DNA of 64,000 nt from Sphingobacteriales bacterium. Lineage in GTDB: Bacteria > Bacteroidota > Bacteroidia > Sphingobacteriales > Sphingobacteriaceae. The stretch spans positions 1 through 64,000 of the forward strand of contig RDYW01000037.1 of NCBI GenBank assembly GCA_004293485.1. Direction: 5' to 3'. The notes under the pieces are model-generated. The model saw only the letters and a list, made by a program, of their open reading frames with translations, had not been told where the DNA came from and did no database searches. The position numbers were made by a program, and so were the translations under genes. Position 1 is the stretch's first letter. Each line of letters opens with the position of its first letter. Positions 27,486 through 37,402 of this stretch are shown in pieces.

Positions 27486-28778
27486 ATGAAATACAACAAA
27501 ATTAATAAAAATATTTTTATCCAAAATCGTTTAAACTTTACTAAGCTACTTACAAATAACTCGTTATGTATATTAAAATCTAGTAATCAATATTTAAAAA
27601 GTGGCGATCAAGCTTTCGATTTTAAACAAAATGCCGATTTATTTTACCTTTCTGGCATTATACAAGAAGATTCAATTTTACTTCTTTTTCCTTCTTGTAT
27701 TAACCAATTTTATAGCGAGGTTTTATTTATTAAACACTCAAACGCTCACATCGAACAATGGGAGGGTAAAAAATTAACCATTAAGGCTGCGCAAGAGATA
27801 TCGGGTATTCAAAACGTACAATGCGTAGCTGATTTTGACAATATTTTAGCCTCTTTAGTATATTATGCAGACAATATTTATTTAAACACAAATGAAAATG
27901 ATAGGAATTCTGATTTGGTAGTAGATGGCAATAAATTATTTGTTAATGAAATTAAACTAAAATATCCATTACATCATTTTATTAGGGCTGCACCTTTGTT
28001 CCGGCAATTAAGAGCAGTAAAGTCAAACCTTGAGGTTGATTTAATTAAATTAGCTTGTGGTATAACCAGAGATGCTTTTAACAGAGTTATAAAATTTGTG
28101 AAACCCAATGTGTACGAATATGAAATTGAAGCTGAAGTTATACACGAATTTATTAAACAAAGAGCTACAGGACATGCTTACACTCCTATAATTGCATCAG
28201 GTAAAAATGCTTGTATTTTACATTATAATGATAATAACCAAATTTGTGCCGATGGCGATGTTGTATTGTTTGATTTTGGCGCCGAGTACGCTAATTACAA
28301 TGCAGATATGAGCCGAGCAATACCTGTAAACGGTAAATTTACTACAAGACAAAAAGCGGTATATAATGCAGTACTACATGTATTTAATGAAGCCAAGAAA
28401 ATGCTTTTACCCGGAACAATTTGGAGCCATTATCAGGATGAAGTGGGTAAAATAATGACCGACCAACTAATCAAACTAAATTTGTTAACCAAACACGATG
28501 TACAAAAACAAGACCCCAAAATGCCCGCATACAAAAAGTACTTTATGCATGGTACTTCACATCATCTAGGTTTGGATGTGCATGATTTAGCTAGCAGATA
28601 CCAAGCTTTTGCAGTTGGCAACGTTTTAACTTGTGAACCTGGTATATACATAAAAGAAGAGAATTTGGGAATAAGACTCGAAAATAATATATACATAAGC
28701 CCCGATGGCCCAGTTGATTTAATGGCTAATATACCTATCGAAGCAGACGAAATTGAATATTTAATGCAAACCAGCTAA
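27486..28778 (+). CDS. pepP: Aminopeptidase P (Xaa-Pro aminopeptidase)
   Basis: Dimetal M24 peptidase that removes an N-terminal residue before proline. Starting from ATG 27486 the protein is 430 residues. An AMP_N domain (about 1-140) precedes the pita-bread catalytic domain; ligands are visible in DFGAEYANYNADMSR (two Asp), MHGTSHHLGLDVHD (His), LTCEPGIYI (Glu) and GIRLENN (Glu). No signal peptide, so cytoplasmic. The upstream in-frame ATG at 27432 would add a hydrophobic run of 18 residues and is less likely. It precedes pgk by 97 bases but pgk has its own promoter. Confidence 0.92.
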   Translation: MKYNKINKNIFIQNRLNFTKLLTNNSLCILKSSNQYLKSGDQAFDFKQNADLFYLSGIIQEDSILLLFPSCINQFYSEVLFIKHSNAHIEQWEGKKLTIKAAQEISGIQNVQCVADFDNILASLVYYADNIYLNTNENDRNSDLVVDGNKLFVNEIKLKYPLHHFIRAAPLFRQLRAVKSNLEVDLIKLACGITRDAFNRVIKFVKPNVYEYEIEAEVIHEFIKQRATGHAYTPIIASGKNACILHYNDNNQICADGDVVLFDFGAEYANYNADMSRAIPVNGKFTTRQKAVYNAVLHVFNEAKKMLLPGTIWSHYQDEVGKIMTDQLIKLNLLTKHDVQKQDPKMPAYKKYFMHGTSHHLGLDVHDLASRYQAFAVGNVLTCEPGIYIKEENLGIRLENNIYISPDGPVDLMANIPIEADEIEYLMQTS

Positions 28779-28814
28779 AAATATAGTTCCATTCAAAAAC
28801 TATAAATTTCTAAC

Positions 28815-28848
28815 TTTACCCAAAAACATATTACAATTATTAACTTTG
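28815..28848 (+). promoter_or_regulatory. Bacteroidota-type promoter for pgk
   Basis: TAACTTTG at 28841-28848 matches TAnnTTTG exactly; TTTA at 28815-28818 is 22 bases upstream in the -33 place. It would give a leader of about 20 bases before ATG 28876. Confidence 0.6.
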
Positions 28849-28875
28849 CTACCACAAATATAAAATAATAACATA

Positions 28876-30066
28876 ATGAAAACCATTGACGATATAAATT
28901 TTGAAGGCAAAAAAGCTTTAATCCGTGTTGATTTTAATGTCCCTTTAGATAAAAATTTTAATATTACCGACGATAAACGTATAACTGCAGCTTTACCCAC
29001 CCTAAAAAAAATACTTAACGACGGTGGAGCTATAATATTAATGTCGCATTTAGGGCGGCCCAAAAATGGCCCTACCAACGAATTTTCTTTGGTTCATATT
29101 GTTGCACACTTATCTACACTTTTAGGCACTCAGGTTCATTTTGCCGATGACTGTATTGGCCAACAAGCCATTCAAAAATCGCTAACCTTAAAACCAAACG
29201 AAGTATTGCTTTTAGAAAACCTTCGCTTTTATAAAGAAGAAGAAAAAGGAGAACTAGCTTTTGCCGAAAAATTATCGAAACTGGGCAACGTTTATGTAAA
29301 CGATGCTTTTGGTACCGCACACCGAGCACACGCATCTACAGCTGTAATAGCACAATTTTTTACTGGTGCCAAGTACTTTGGATATTTGATGGCTTCCGAA
29401 ATCTATAATGCAGAAAAAGTTTTAAACCACCCAGAACGTCCATTTACAGCAATTATGGGCGGCGCAAAAGTATCAGATAAAATCCTACTTATAGAAAAAT
29501 TACTAGATAAAGTAGATAACTTAATTATTGGTGGAGGCATGGCCTATACCTTTGCCAAAGCACAAGGCGGAACTATCGGAAACAGTTTATTAGAAAATGA
29601 TAAACAGGAGCTTGCTCTGCAATTAGTACAAACCGCTAAAGCAAAAGGTGTAAACTTGATATTGCCTACCGATACCGTTATTGCCGATGATTTTAACAAT
29701 AACGCAAATACTAATATTGTTTTAACCAAAAAAATACCCAACGGATGGATGGGGCTTGATATTGGCACACAAACCATTGCTAACTTTAGTGAAGTTTTAG
29801 CAAATTCAAAAACAATTTTATGGAACGGTCCGATGGGCGTTTTCGAAATGGAAAATTTCGAACATGGTACCAAAGCCATGGCTAAAGCTGTAGTTGAGGC
29901 TACAAAACAAGGCGCATTTTCCCTTATCGGCGGCGGCGATTCAGCTGCAGCAGTTGCCAAATTTGGCATGGAAGACCAGGTTACTTATGTATCTACAGGT
30001 GGTGGTGCTTTATTAGAATATATGGAGGGTAAAGAATTACCAGGTGTTAAAGCTTTGAATAGTTAA
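28876..30066 (+). CDS. pgk: Phosphoglycerate kinase
   Basis: Glycolytic enzyme that makes ATP from 1,3-bisphosphoglycerate. The N-terminal VDFNVPLDK and [10 protein letters not shown] substrate segments, the central GGAKVSDK, and the C-terminal nucleotide segment ending GGGDSAAAV and [13 protein letters not shown] are all present. Length 396 is usual. Cytoplasmic and almost certainly functional; no glyceraldehyde-3-phosphate dehydrogenase gene is adjacent. Confidence 0.98.
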   Translation: MKTIDDINFEGKKALIRVDFNVPLDKNFNITDDKRITAALPTLKKILNDGGAIILMSHLGRPKNGPTNEFSLVHIVAHLSTLLGTQVHFADDCIGQQAIQKSLTLKPNEVLLLENLRFYKEEEKGELAFAEKLSKLGNVYVNDAFGTAHRAHASTAVIAQFFTGAKYFGYLMASEIYNAEKVLNHPERPFTAIMGGAKVSDKILLIEKLLDKVDNLIIGGGMAYTFAKAQGGTIGNSLLENDKQELALQLVQTAKAKGVNLILPTDTVIADDFNNNANTNIVLTKKIPNGWMGLDIGTQTIANFSEVLANSKTILWNGPMGVFEMENFEHGTKAMAKAVVEATKQGAFSLIGGGDSAAAVAKFGMEDQVTYVSTGGGALLEYMEGKELPGVKALNS

Positions 30067-30389
30067 TTCTTACAAGCATCTTTTAAAACGCATTTTTTTT
30101 AACTTTTTTCAGTTGTTAAAATTGTGGGAAGAATATTTAGCAAAAATTGAGTTTTAATTTTTTTTATGCCAATGTATCTGTTTTGTTTTAAAAATAATTT
30201 TAAACAATTAAATAAGTAATCTAACATTTTTACTTATTTAGAATTATTATAAATTATTAATAACCGTCATCAATTTGTAAGCCACAATCAAATAAATGAT
30301 ACTTTTGTTCAACAAAATAAGAAATACATATATTCATTCTTGTTCTAAATAATCGTAAACGTTAAAGTATTTTGTATAACAAACTCAAT
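30067..30389. other. Intergenic region upstream of the alternative complex III operon
   Basis: About 320 AT-rich bases with no gene. It holds the act operon promoter (30274-30307) and, over its -7 element, a perfect 7-base inverted repeat (TTTTGTT c AACAAAA, 30303-30317) that could be an operator. I see no clear terminator hairpin after pgk. Confidence 0.5.
30274..30307 (+). promoter_or_regulatory. Bacteroidota-type promoter for the actA-coxA operon
   Basis: TTTG at 30274-30277, 22-base spacer, TACTTTTG at 30300-30307: full matches to the -33 and -7 elements. The predicted start near 30314 leaves a 75-base leader before actA. The -7 overlaps a 15-base palindrome (30303-30317). Confidence 0.6.
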
Positions 30390-31745
30390 ATGAGAAACTT
30401 CTCATCTGAACTTAAAAAATTGCACAAGTTAATAGCAGTTTATGCTGTTTTTATCCTTTCAATTTCAACCTTAGCTTACGCACAAGATAAGCCCGCTGAT
30501 ACTTCAAATGCTGCAATAGCAACAGCCTTACCTGCAGCAAGTGCCAGTACACCAAGTGGCGATGCTAAAGCTGGCGAAGCATTATTTAAAGCAAACTGCA
30601 CATCATGCCACGCACTAAACAAACGTGTACTAGGGCCAGCTTTGGCAGGAGTTAATAACAGGCACAGCGAAGCTTGGTTACTTAAATGGATTAAAAACGC
30701 ACCAGCTATGGTAGCTTCGGGCGACAAAGAAGCACTTAAAATTTATAACGAGTATAACCAGGCTGCAATGACACCGTTTCCGCAGTTTAGCGATGATGAT
30801 GTAAAAAATATTTTAGCCTATATTAAAGTAGAAGGCGATAAAGTAAATACTGCACCTGTTGCAGTAACTGGTGTAACTGCAGCATCCGATACAAGTTATA
30901 GCAATTACATGATTTTTGGTTTAATTGCTGTAATAATTATAGCACTTTTAGTAATCCTATTACTCAACAAGGTGATTAGCACTTTAGAAAACCTATTAAC
31001 CAAAAAAGACTCTGTTGGAATTACTTTATATGAAGAAGAAACCGAGGTACAAAAAGATAAACTAGCTGTAGTAAAGAAACTTATAAAAAATAAAAAGTTA
31101 GTATTTTTTGTTGTATTATGTTCTGTAATAACTTTAGGCTCTTTTGGGTGGATGGATTTGTGGAATACCGGCGTACAAACTGGTTACCAGCCTGTGCAAC
31201 CCATAAAATTTTCACATCAGCTACATGCAGGAACCAACCAAATCAAATGTCAGTATTGCCATTCTAGTGCTTGGAAATCTAAACATGCCAGCATACCATC
31301 AGCCAATGTGTGTATGAACTGCCATAAATATGTACAAGCAACCGAAAAATATAACGGCGAAATTTCACCAGAAATCAAAAAGATTTATGCCGCTTTAGAT
31401 TACAACCCCGAAACCCAAAAATATGGCGAAAATACTCGTCCTATTGAGTGGATAAGGATACACAACCTACCCGATTTAGCTTACTTTAATCACTCTCAAC
31501 ACGTAAAAGTAGCAGGTATCGAGTGCCAAAAATGCCATGGTCCTATACAAGAAATGGCCGAAGTTTACCAATACTCGCCTTTAACTATGAAATGGTGTAT
31601 TAACTGCCACCGTGTAACTGAAGTTAATAGCAAGGGTAATGCATATTATGATAAAATACTGGCAGCACACGAAGATATTAAAAAAGGAGTAAAAGTAACG
31701 GCAGCTGTGTTAGGTGGTTTAGAATGTGGTAAATGCCATTATTAA
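30390..31745 (+). CDS. actA: Alternative complex III subunit ActA with fused monohaem cytochrome c domain
   Basis: Multihaem c-type cytochrome of the quinol-oxidising alternative complex III, facing the periplasm. From ATG 30390 the protein is 451 residues: signal/TM at the N-terminus, a class-I cytochrome c domain with CTSCH (about 70-74), TM at about 172-194, a second TM at about 237-254, then five CxxCH sites (CQYCH 287, CMNCH 308, CQKCH 379, CINCH 403, CGKCH 446), the pentahaem ActA part. The TTG at 30372 is rejected since it only adds six residues. It is the first gene of the act-cox cluster, 38 bases before actB. Confidence 0.92.
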   Translation: MRNFSSELKKLHKLIAVYAVFILSISTLAYAQDKPADTSNAAIATALPAASASTPSGDAKAGEALFKANCTSCHALNKRVLGPALAGVNNRHSEAWLLKWIKNAPAMVASGDKEALKIYNEYNQAAMTPFPQFSDDDVKNILAYIKVEGDKVNTAPVAVTGVTAASDTSYSNYMIFGLIAVIIIALLVILLLNKVISTLENLLTKKDSVGITLYEEETEVQKDKLAVVKKLIKNKKLVFFVVLCSVITLGSFGWMDLWNTGVQTGYQPVQPIKFSHQLHAGTNQIKCQYCHSSAWKSKHASIPSANVCMNCHKYVQATEKYNGEISPEIKKIYAALDYNPETQKYGENTRPIEWIRIHNLPDLAYFNHSQHVKVAGIECQKCHGPIQEMAEVYQYSPLTMKWCINCHRVTEVNSKGNAYYDKILAAHEDIKKGVKVTAAVLGGLECGKCHY

Positions 31746-31783
31746 TAAATTTAAAATAGCACTATTAATAATATATAGTTTAA

Positions 31784-34780
31784 ATGGATAGCACAAAACA
31801 ATACTGGAAAGGTTTAGATGAGCGCAACAACTCTACCGAATTTGTAGAAAAAAACAAACACGAATTTGCCGAATCACTTCCTATCGAAGATGTATTACAA
31901 GAAGCAGGTTTAAGTTCACCTACACCACGACGCGATTTTTTAAAAACTATGGGTTTTGGTTTAGGTGCGGTGTCACTTGCAGCTTGTACTGTATCGCCTA
32001 CCAAAAAATCAGTACCTTACCTAATTAAACCCGAAGAAGTAACCGCTGGCATACCCAATTATTACACATCAAGTTTTAAGGGCGCAAGTATTTTGGTAAA
32101 AACTCGTGAAGGAAGACCAATTAAAGTAGAAGGCAATCCAGCTTGTACTATAAACAGCGGAAGTTTAGATGCACAAGCTCAAGCCTCGGTATTAGATTTA
32201 TACGATACCGCAAAACTTAAAACGCCATTATTAAACGGTGTTGAACACCCCTGGGAAGATATTGATGCTTACGCAAAAGCAGGTTTAGCCAAAGCTCAAG
32301 CAGCAGGTAAAACAATTGCTATTGTAACCTCAACGGTTAATAGCCCATCAGCCAAAGCCGTAATTTCATCATTTACAGCAAAATACCCAGCTACCAAACA
32401 CGTTGCTTACGATGCCATATCGTATTCGGGCATCATCAACGCCAATAAAAATAGCTTTGGTAAAGCCGTTTTGCCACAATATAAATTCAACAAAGCCAAT
32501 GTAATTGTAAGCTTTGGTGCCGATTTTTTAGGCTCTTGGATTTCGCCCTTACAATACACTAAACAATACGTTTCAAACAGAAATGCGACATCGCTTAAAA
32601 GCAAAAAAATGTCTCGCCACATACAGTTCGAAACAGGTTTGAGCTTAACAGGTACAAAAGCCGATTCTCGCATCGCTTTAAAACCATCCGAAGAAGGTAT
32701 AGCATTAGTAAACCTTTACGCCGAATTATCAGGCCAAGCAACTAGTGCAAAACTAAACAATGCCATTGCCGAAAAAGCTATTAAATTAGTAGCCAAAGAA
32801 TTAAGTGCAGCAAAAGGCACAGCGTTGGTGGTTTCGGGCTCAAACGATGAACATACGCAAATACTAGTTAATGCCATCAACAGCCTTTTGGGTAGTTACG
32901 GCACCACTATCGATTTAGATAACCCATCGTACCAATACACAGGTAACGAAGCCGATTTTATGGCTTTGGTAGCCCAAATGAAAACGGGCAGTGTAGGCGC
33001 AGTATTGTTTTTAGATAGCAACCCAGCCTATAACTATTGCGATGCCAAAGGCTTTATAGATGCCCTAGCCAAAGTAGCTACCAAAATATCATTCTCCGAT
33101 AAAAACGATGAAACAGCCAGCCTTTGCGATGCTGTTGCCATTAATCACAATTACCTAGAAGCTTGGGGCGATAGCAACCCAGTTGAAGGTTATTACTCAA
33201 TTATACAGCCTACTATAAACCCAGTTTATAATAGCCGCCAAGCCGAAGAAAGTTTATTGTTATGGAGCGATAGCACCGTAAAAGATTATTACACTTTTGT
33301 AAAAGCAAACTGGGAAGCTACCGTTTTACCATTTGCAGGTAAAACCTGGAACGATGTTTTACAACTAGGTTTTGTAAGCCTTCCTGCTAAAGCAACATCA
33401 CCTATTACCTTTAGTGGGGATGTAAACGCAACCATTGCCATCGTAATCAGCGAAAGCAAAAAAAACACTGCTGGTATTGAACTGCATTTATACAATTCGG
33501 TAGCTTTAGGCGATGGTAAACAAGGTAACAATCCGTTTTTACAGGAACTGCCCGATGGCGTTTCGAAAGTAACTTGGGATAATTATGCAGCCCTAAATCC
33601 TAAATATGCCCAAAAACTAGGCATATCCGAGTTTGATTTGGTTACCTTAAAAAGCGATACATACGCAATAGACTTACCTGTATTATTTCAACCAGGCCAA
33701 GCCCACGAAACTGTTTCTGTAGCTTTAGGTTATGGCCGTCAAAAAGTAGGTAAAGTAGGCGATGGTGTGGGTAAAAATGCTTATCCGTTTTTAGCTACAA
33801 ACGCTGCCGTTACCATTACCAAAATAGAAGGCTACTACGAGCTTGCACAAACGCAAACCCATCATTCGTTTGAAGGCCGAGATATTATTAGAGAAGCTAC
33901 TTTTGCAGAGTATTTAGAAAATCCATCACACGGAAGTGGCAACCACGGCGAAAAACATAAAACCTACGATTTATGGAAAAAGTTTGAGCAACCTGGGCAC
34001 AACTGGGTAATGGCCATCGACTTAAATGCTTGTACCGGGTGCGGTGCTTGTATTGTAGCCTGTAATGCCGAAAACAATGTACCCGTGGTAGGTAAAGATG
34101 AAGTAGTACGCCGCCGCGAAATGCACTGGATACGTATTGATAGATATTACTCGTACAACGAAGAAAATAAATCTATTACTGAAGAGAAAGAGATTGGGGA
34201 GATAGAAGGGAAGATGGAAAACGTATCGGTAGTACACCAGCCCATGATGTGCCAACATTGCGAACACGCACCTTGCGAAACCGTATGCCCAGTGTTAGCA
34301 ACCGTACACTCATCCGAAGGCATAAACCACATGGCTTACAACCGTTGCGTAGGTACCCGTTATTGCGCCAATAACTGCCCGTACAAAGTACGTAGGTTTA
34401 ACTGGTTTAACTACTGGAACGACTCTAGGTTTGATAATTACCTAAATAACGAGTTTACACAATTAGCCCTAAACCCCGATGTTACTACCCGTTTTAGAGG
34501 GGTAATGGAAAAATGCTCTATGTGTATACAACGTATACAAGCAGGTAAGCTAAAGGCTAAAATTGATAAAACTACGCTTAAAGATGGCGATGTTAAAATG
34601 GCATGCCAACAAACTTGCCCAGCCAATGCCATTATATTTGGCGATGCCAACGACCCAGAATCGGAAGTTTCAATAGCTTTAAAAGACGAGCGTGTGTATT
34701 ATGTTTTAGAAGAGTTAAACGTACAGCCAGGCGTGGGATATATGACAAAAATTACAAACACAGGCTTACACGAAGCTTAA
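31784..34780 (+). CDS. actB: Alternative complex III subunit ActB (MopB-like plus ferredoxin domain)
   Basis: Large periplasmic iron-sulfur subunit that passes electrons between the quinol site and the haems. After about 48 soluble residues it has a Tat signal (PRRDFLKTMGFG) and a lipobox-like LAAC (Cys68), an arrangement usual for this family. Residues about 75-720 resemble a molybdopterin oxidoreductase; in characterised complexes this domain has no cofactor. The C-terminal part carries four 4Fe/3Fe cluster motifs: CTGCGACIVAC, CQHCEHAPCETVC, CVGTRYCANNC and CSMCIQR...CQQTC. Length 998 fits a fused B1-B2 protein. Confidence 0.95.
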   Translation: MDSTKQYWKGLDERNNSTEFVEKNKHEFAESLPIEDVLQEAGLSSPTPRRDFLKTMGFGLGAVSLAACTVSPTKKSVPYLIKPEEVTAGIPNYYTSSFKGASILVKTREGRPIKVEGNPACTINSGSLDAQAQASVLDLYDTAKLKTPLLNGVEHPWEDIDAYAKAGLAKAQAAGKTIAIVTSTVNSPSAKAVISSFTAKYPATKHVAYDAISYSGIINANKNSFGKAVLPQYKFNKANVIVSFGADFLGSWISPLQYTKQYVSNRNATSLKSKKMSRHIQFETGLSLTGTKADSRIALKPSEEGIALVNLYAELSGQATSAKLNNAIAEKAIKLVAKELSAAKGTALVVSGSNDEHTQILVNAINSLLGSYGTTIDLDNPSYQYTGNEADFMALVAQMKTGSVGAVLFLDSNPAYNYCDAKGFIDALAKVATKISFSDKNDETASLCDAVAINHNYLEAWGDSNPVEGYYSIIQPTINPVYNSRQAEESLLLWSDSTVKDYYTFVKANWEATVLPFAGKTWNDVLQLGFVSLPAKATSPITFSGDVNATIAIVISESKKNTAGIELHLYNSVALGDGKQGNNPFLQELPDGVSKVTWDNYAALNPKYAQKLGISEFDLVTLKSDTYAIDLPVLFQPGQAHETVSVALGYGRQKVGKVGDGVGKNAYPFLATNAAVTITKIEGYYELAQTQTHHSFEGRDIIREATFAEYLENPSHGSGNHGEKHKTYDLWKKFEQPGHNWVMAIDLNACTGCGACIVACNAENNVPVVGKDEVVRRREMHWIRIDRYYSYNEENKSITEEKEIGEIEGKMENVSVVHQPMMCQHCEHAPCETVCPVLATVHSSEGINHMAYNRCVGTRYCANNCPYKVRRFNWFNYWNDSRFDNYLNNEFTQLALNPDVTTRFRGVMEKCSMCIQRIQAGKLKAKIDKTTLKDGDVKMACQQTCPANAIIFGDANDPESEVSIALKDERVYYVLEELNVQPGVGYMTKITNTGLHEA

Positions 34781-34802
34781 AAATTATAAATCTGATTAAG
34801 AT

Positions 34803-36275
34803 ATGTCATCACATAACGAATCAATACTAAGAGAACCGCTAATAACGGGTAAAAACATTACTTACGCTAGAATTACCGAAGAGGTTTTATGGCCAGTAGA
34901 AAACAAGCCTAATAAGGCTTGGTGGATAGGTTTTATTGTTGCCGCAATGGGCGCAAGTTTATGGTTGGTAGCCGTAGGTTACACCTTTTGGAATGGCATA
35001 GGCAGCTGGGGATTAAATAAAACTGTGGGCTGGGCTTGGGATATTACAGGCTTTGTTTGGTGGGTAGGTATTGGCCACGCAGGTACACTAATTTCGGCGG
35101 TGTTATTACTATTCCGTCAAAATTGGCGAAATTCCATTAACCGCTCGGCCGAAGCAATGACGATTTTTGCCGTAATATGTGCGGCAACGTATGTGGTATC
35201 GCACATGGGTAGGCCTTGGTTGGCTTATTGGCCGTTACCATTACCAAACCAATTTGGTTCACTTTGGGTAAATTTTAACTCGCCATTGGTGTGGGATGTA
35301 TTTGCAATTTCGACTTATTTTTCAGTATCGTTAGTATTTTGGTATGTGGGTTTACTGCCCGATATTGCAACCATCAGAGATAGAGCTACAGGGTTACGTC
35401 GTAGAATATATTCTATAATGTCTTTCGGCTGGACAGGGTCGGTAAAAACATGGCAACGTTTCGAGATAGTATCCTTAGTGCTTGCTGGTGTATCTACACC
35501 ATTGGTATTATCTGTACACACCATCGTATCAATGGATTTTGCAACTTCGGTAATTCCTGGTTGGCACACCACTATTTTTCCACCTTATTTTGTTGCTGGT
35601 GCAATTTTTTCGGGCTTTGCCATGGTACAAACGCTATTGTTAATTACCCGTAAGGTATTAGGTTTAGAAAACTATATCACCATGTTCCACATCGAATCAA
35701 TGAACAAAATTATTGTTTTAACAGGTTCTATAGTGGGGGTTGCATACTTAACCGAGTTATTTATAGCTTGGTACTCGGGTGCCGAGTACGAGCAATACGC
35801 TTTCTTAAACAGAATATCGGGGCCGTATTGGTGGGCTTACGCCATTATGATGACGTGTAATGTAATTACCCCACAATTATTTTGGTTCGAAAAAATACGT
35901 ACACATATTGGCATATCGTGGATACTATCAATTATTGTGAATATAGGTATGTGGTTCGAACGATTTGTAATTATTGTAACCTCATTACACAGAGATTACT
36001 TACCATCAAGCTGGGTAATGTTTTATCCTACATGGGTTGATATATCCATATTTATAGGTTCAATAGGAGTATTTTTTACCTTATTTTTATTATTTATTAG
36101 GGTATTGCCTTCAGTAGCAATGGCCGAAGTGAGGTTATTGGTAAAAACATCATCTGAACAAGCTAAACTAAAACTGTTACAAGAAGGTAAGTTAAAAGCA
36201 GAAGAAGCAGAATTTTATAAAGAATCGTTAGGCAAATACGATAGTGTTGAACAAGGTGCTTACGCAAACGTTTAA
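34803..36275 (+). CDS. actC: Alternative complex III subunit ActC (NrfD/PsrC-like quinol-binding membrane subunit)
   Basis: 490-residue integral membrane protein with about ten helices, of the NrfD/PsrC family. Visible features include WWIGFIVAAMGASLW, the VSHMGRPWLAYW loop, HTIVSMDFATSVIPGWH (a putative quinol-site His/Asp segment) and a long soluble tail. It starts 22 bases after actB and stops 2 bases before actD. It would anchor ActB and form the quinol-oxidation and proton path. Confidence 0.94.
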   Translation: MSSHNESILREPLITGKNITYARITEEVLWPVENKPNKAWWIGFIVAAMGASLWLVAVGYTFWNGIGSWGLNKTVGWAWDITGFVWWVGIGHAGTLISAVLLLFRQNWRNSINRSAEAMTIFAVICAATYVVSHMGRPWLAYWPLPLPNQFGSLWVNFNSPLVWDVFAISTYFSVSLVFWYVGLLPDIATIRDRATGLRRRIYSIMSFGWTGSVKTWQRFEIVSLVLAGVSTPLVLSVHTIVSMDFATSVIPGWHTTIFPPYFVAGAIFSGFAMVQTLLLITRKVLGLENYITMFHIESMNKIIVLTGSIVGVAYLTELFIAWYSGAEYEQYAFLNRISGPYWWAYAIMMTCNVITPQLFWFEKIRTHIGISWILSIIVNIGMWFERFVIIVTSLHRDYLPSSWVMFYPTWVDISIFIGSIGVFFTLFLLFIRVLPSVAMAEVRLLVKTSSEQAKLKLLQEGKLKAEEAEFYKESLGKYDSVEQGAYANV

Positions 36276-36277
36276 AT

Positions 36278-36814
36278 ATGAGCAAAATTAAATATATATT
36301 GGGTTTATTTGACGACCCCGATGAAATGATGAACGGTATCGATAAGTTAAAACAAAATAACTTTAGTGTTTATGATGTTTATACCCCTATGCCTATACAC
36401 GGTATCGAAGCCAAATTAGGTGTTAAGCGTAGCCGATTACCAATTGTGGCTTTTTGCTGTGGCATTACGGGTACATGTACTGCTTTAACTTTAATGTGGT
36501 ACACTTTGTCTTACGATTGGCCTATGAATATTGGAGGAAAACCTAATTTTGCTTTGCCCGATTTTGTACCAATTTCGTTTGAGTTAACTGTACTATTTTG
36601 TGCTTTTGGTATGGTAAGTGCTTTTTTTATTAAAAATCATTTGTTTCCTGGTCGAGCTCCTAGGGTTATGGAGTTAAGGGCAACTACTGATAAATTTGTA
36701 ATTGCCATTGATGCTAATGCAAATACCAACCATACCCATATAGATGAATTGTTAAAAGAAGCTGGTGCAACAGAAATTAAGCACAATGATAGAAAGTATG
36801 TTAGTTATGAATAA
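36278..36814 (+). CDS. actD: Alternative complex III subunit ActD (DUF3341)
   Basis: 178 residues with two TM helices (about 52-73 and 98-117) and soluble ends. The sequence KYILGLFDDPDEMMNGIDKLKQNNF and the YTPMPIHGIE segment are characteristic of DUF3341/ActD. It is a small membrane subunit of the complex. Its stop overlaps the actE start by 8 bases, so translation is coupled. Confidence 0.93.
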   Translation: MSKIKYILGLFDDPDEMMNGIDKLKQNNFSVYDVYTPMPIHGIEAKLGVKRSRLPIVAFCCGITGTCTALTLMWYTLSYDWPMNIGGKPNFALPDFVPISFELTVLFCAFGMVSAFFIKNHLFPGRAPRVMELRATTDKFVIAIDANANTNHTHIDELLKEAGATEIKHNDRKYVSYE

Positions 36815-37385
36815 GAAAGTAGCCATTCTCTTTTTTGTAATGTTTGCTGTATCGGCAATAATTACATCTTGCAAGGATAAAAGAACCAGAGGCTTAGAGT
36901 ACGCCCCTAACATGTACGAGCCCATTGCCTATAACCCCGATCAAAAAAACCCAAATTTTGCAGATGGTAAAACCGCACAAAATCCCCCAAAGGGAACTAA
37001 CCCAGTAGGCTTTTCTAGGTTTAATTTTGATGAAACTCGCCAAGGATACGATGCTGCAAGCGCATTTGCTATTAATCCTTTACAAAAAAGTCAAAAAAAC
37101 TTGGTAGAAGGACAACAACTATATTTGGCAATGTGCAGTCCATGTCATGGCGATAAAGGTGCTGGAAATGGTCATATTGTTACACTAGGAAAGTATCCTG
37201 CTCCACCATCTTACGCAAATGGCGTTTCCTCAAGAGGAGGTGCAATGAAAGATTTAACCGATGGTAAAATTTATCACACCATACAGTACGGTATTAACCT
37301 TATGGGTTCGTATGCTTCGCAACTATCGCCCGAAGAGCGCTGGAAAGTGGTGATGTACGTACACGAATTACAAACATTAAAATAA
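36807..37385 (+). CDS. actE: Alternative complex III subunit ActE, monohaem cytochrome c lipoprotein
   Basis: From ATG 36807 the protein is 192 residues with a lipoprotein signal (MNKKVAILFFVMFAVSAIITSC) and one haem site (CSPCHGD), with the axial Met expected in the NLMGSYASQL segment. It accepts electrons from ActA and hands them to the oxidase. The start overlaps actD by 8 bases; the in-frame ATG at 36765 would read through actD for 14 codons and bury the signal peptide, so I reject it. Confidence 0.92.
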   Translation: MNKKVAILFFVMFAVSAIITSCKDKRTRGLEYAPNMYEPIAYNPDQKNPNFADGKTAQNPPKGTNPVGFSRFNFDETRQGYDAASAFAINPLQKSQKNLVEGQQLYLAMCSPCHGDKGAGNGHIVTLGKYPAPPSYANGVSSRGGAMKDLTDGKIYHTIQYGINLMGSYASQLSPEERWKVVMYVHELQTLK

Positions 37386-37402
37386 CAAACTAATACGATA
37401 TA

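Noticed and set aside
34603-34830. 75-codon ORF overlapping the actB end and actC start
   Set aside because: Arginine-rich shadow frame; the actB and actC frames are both clearly conserved here.
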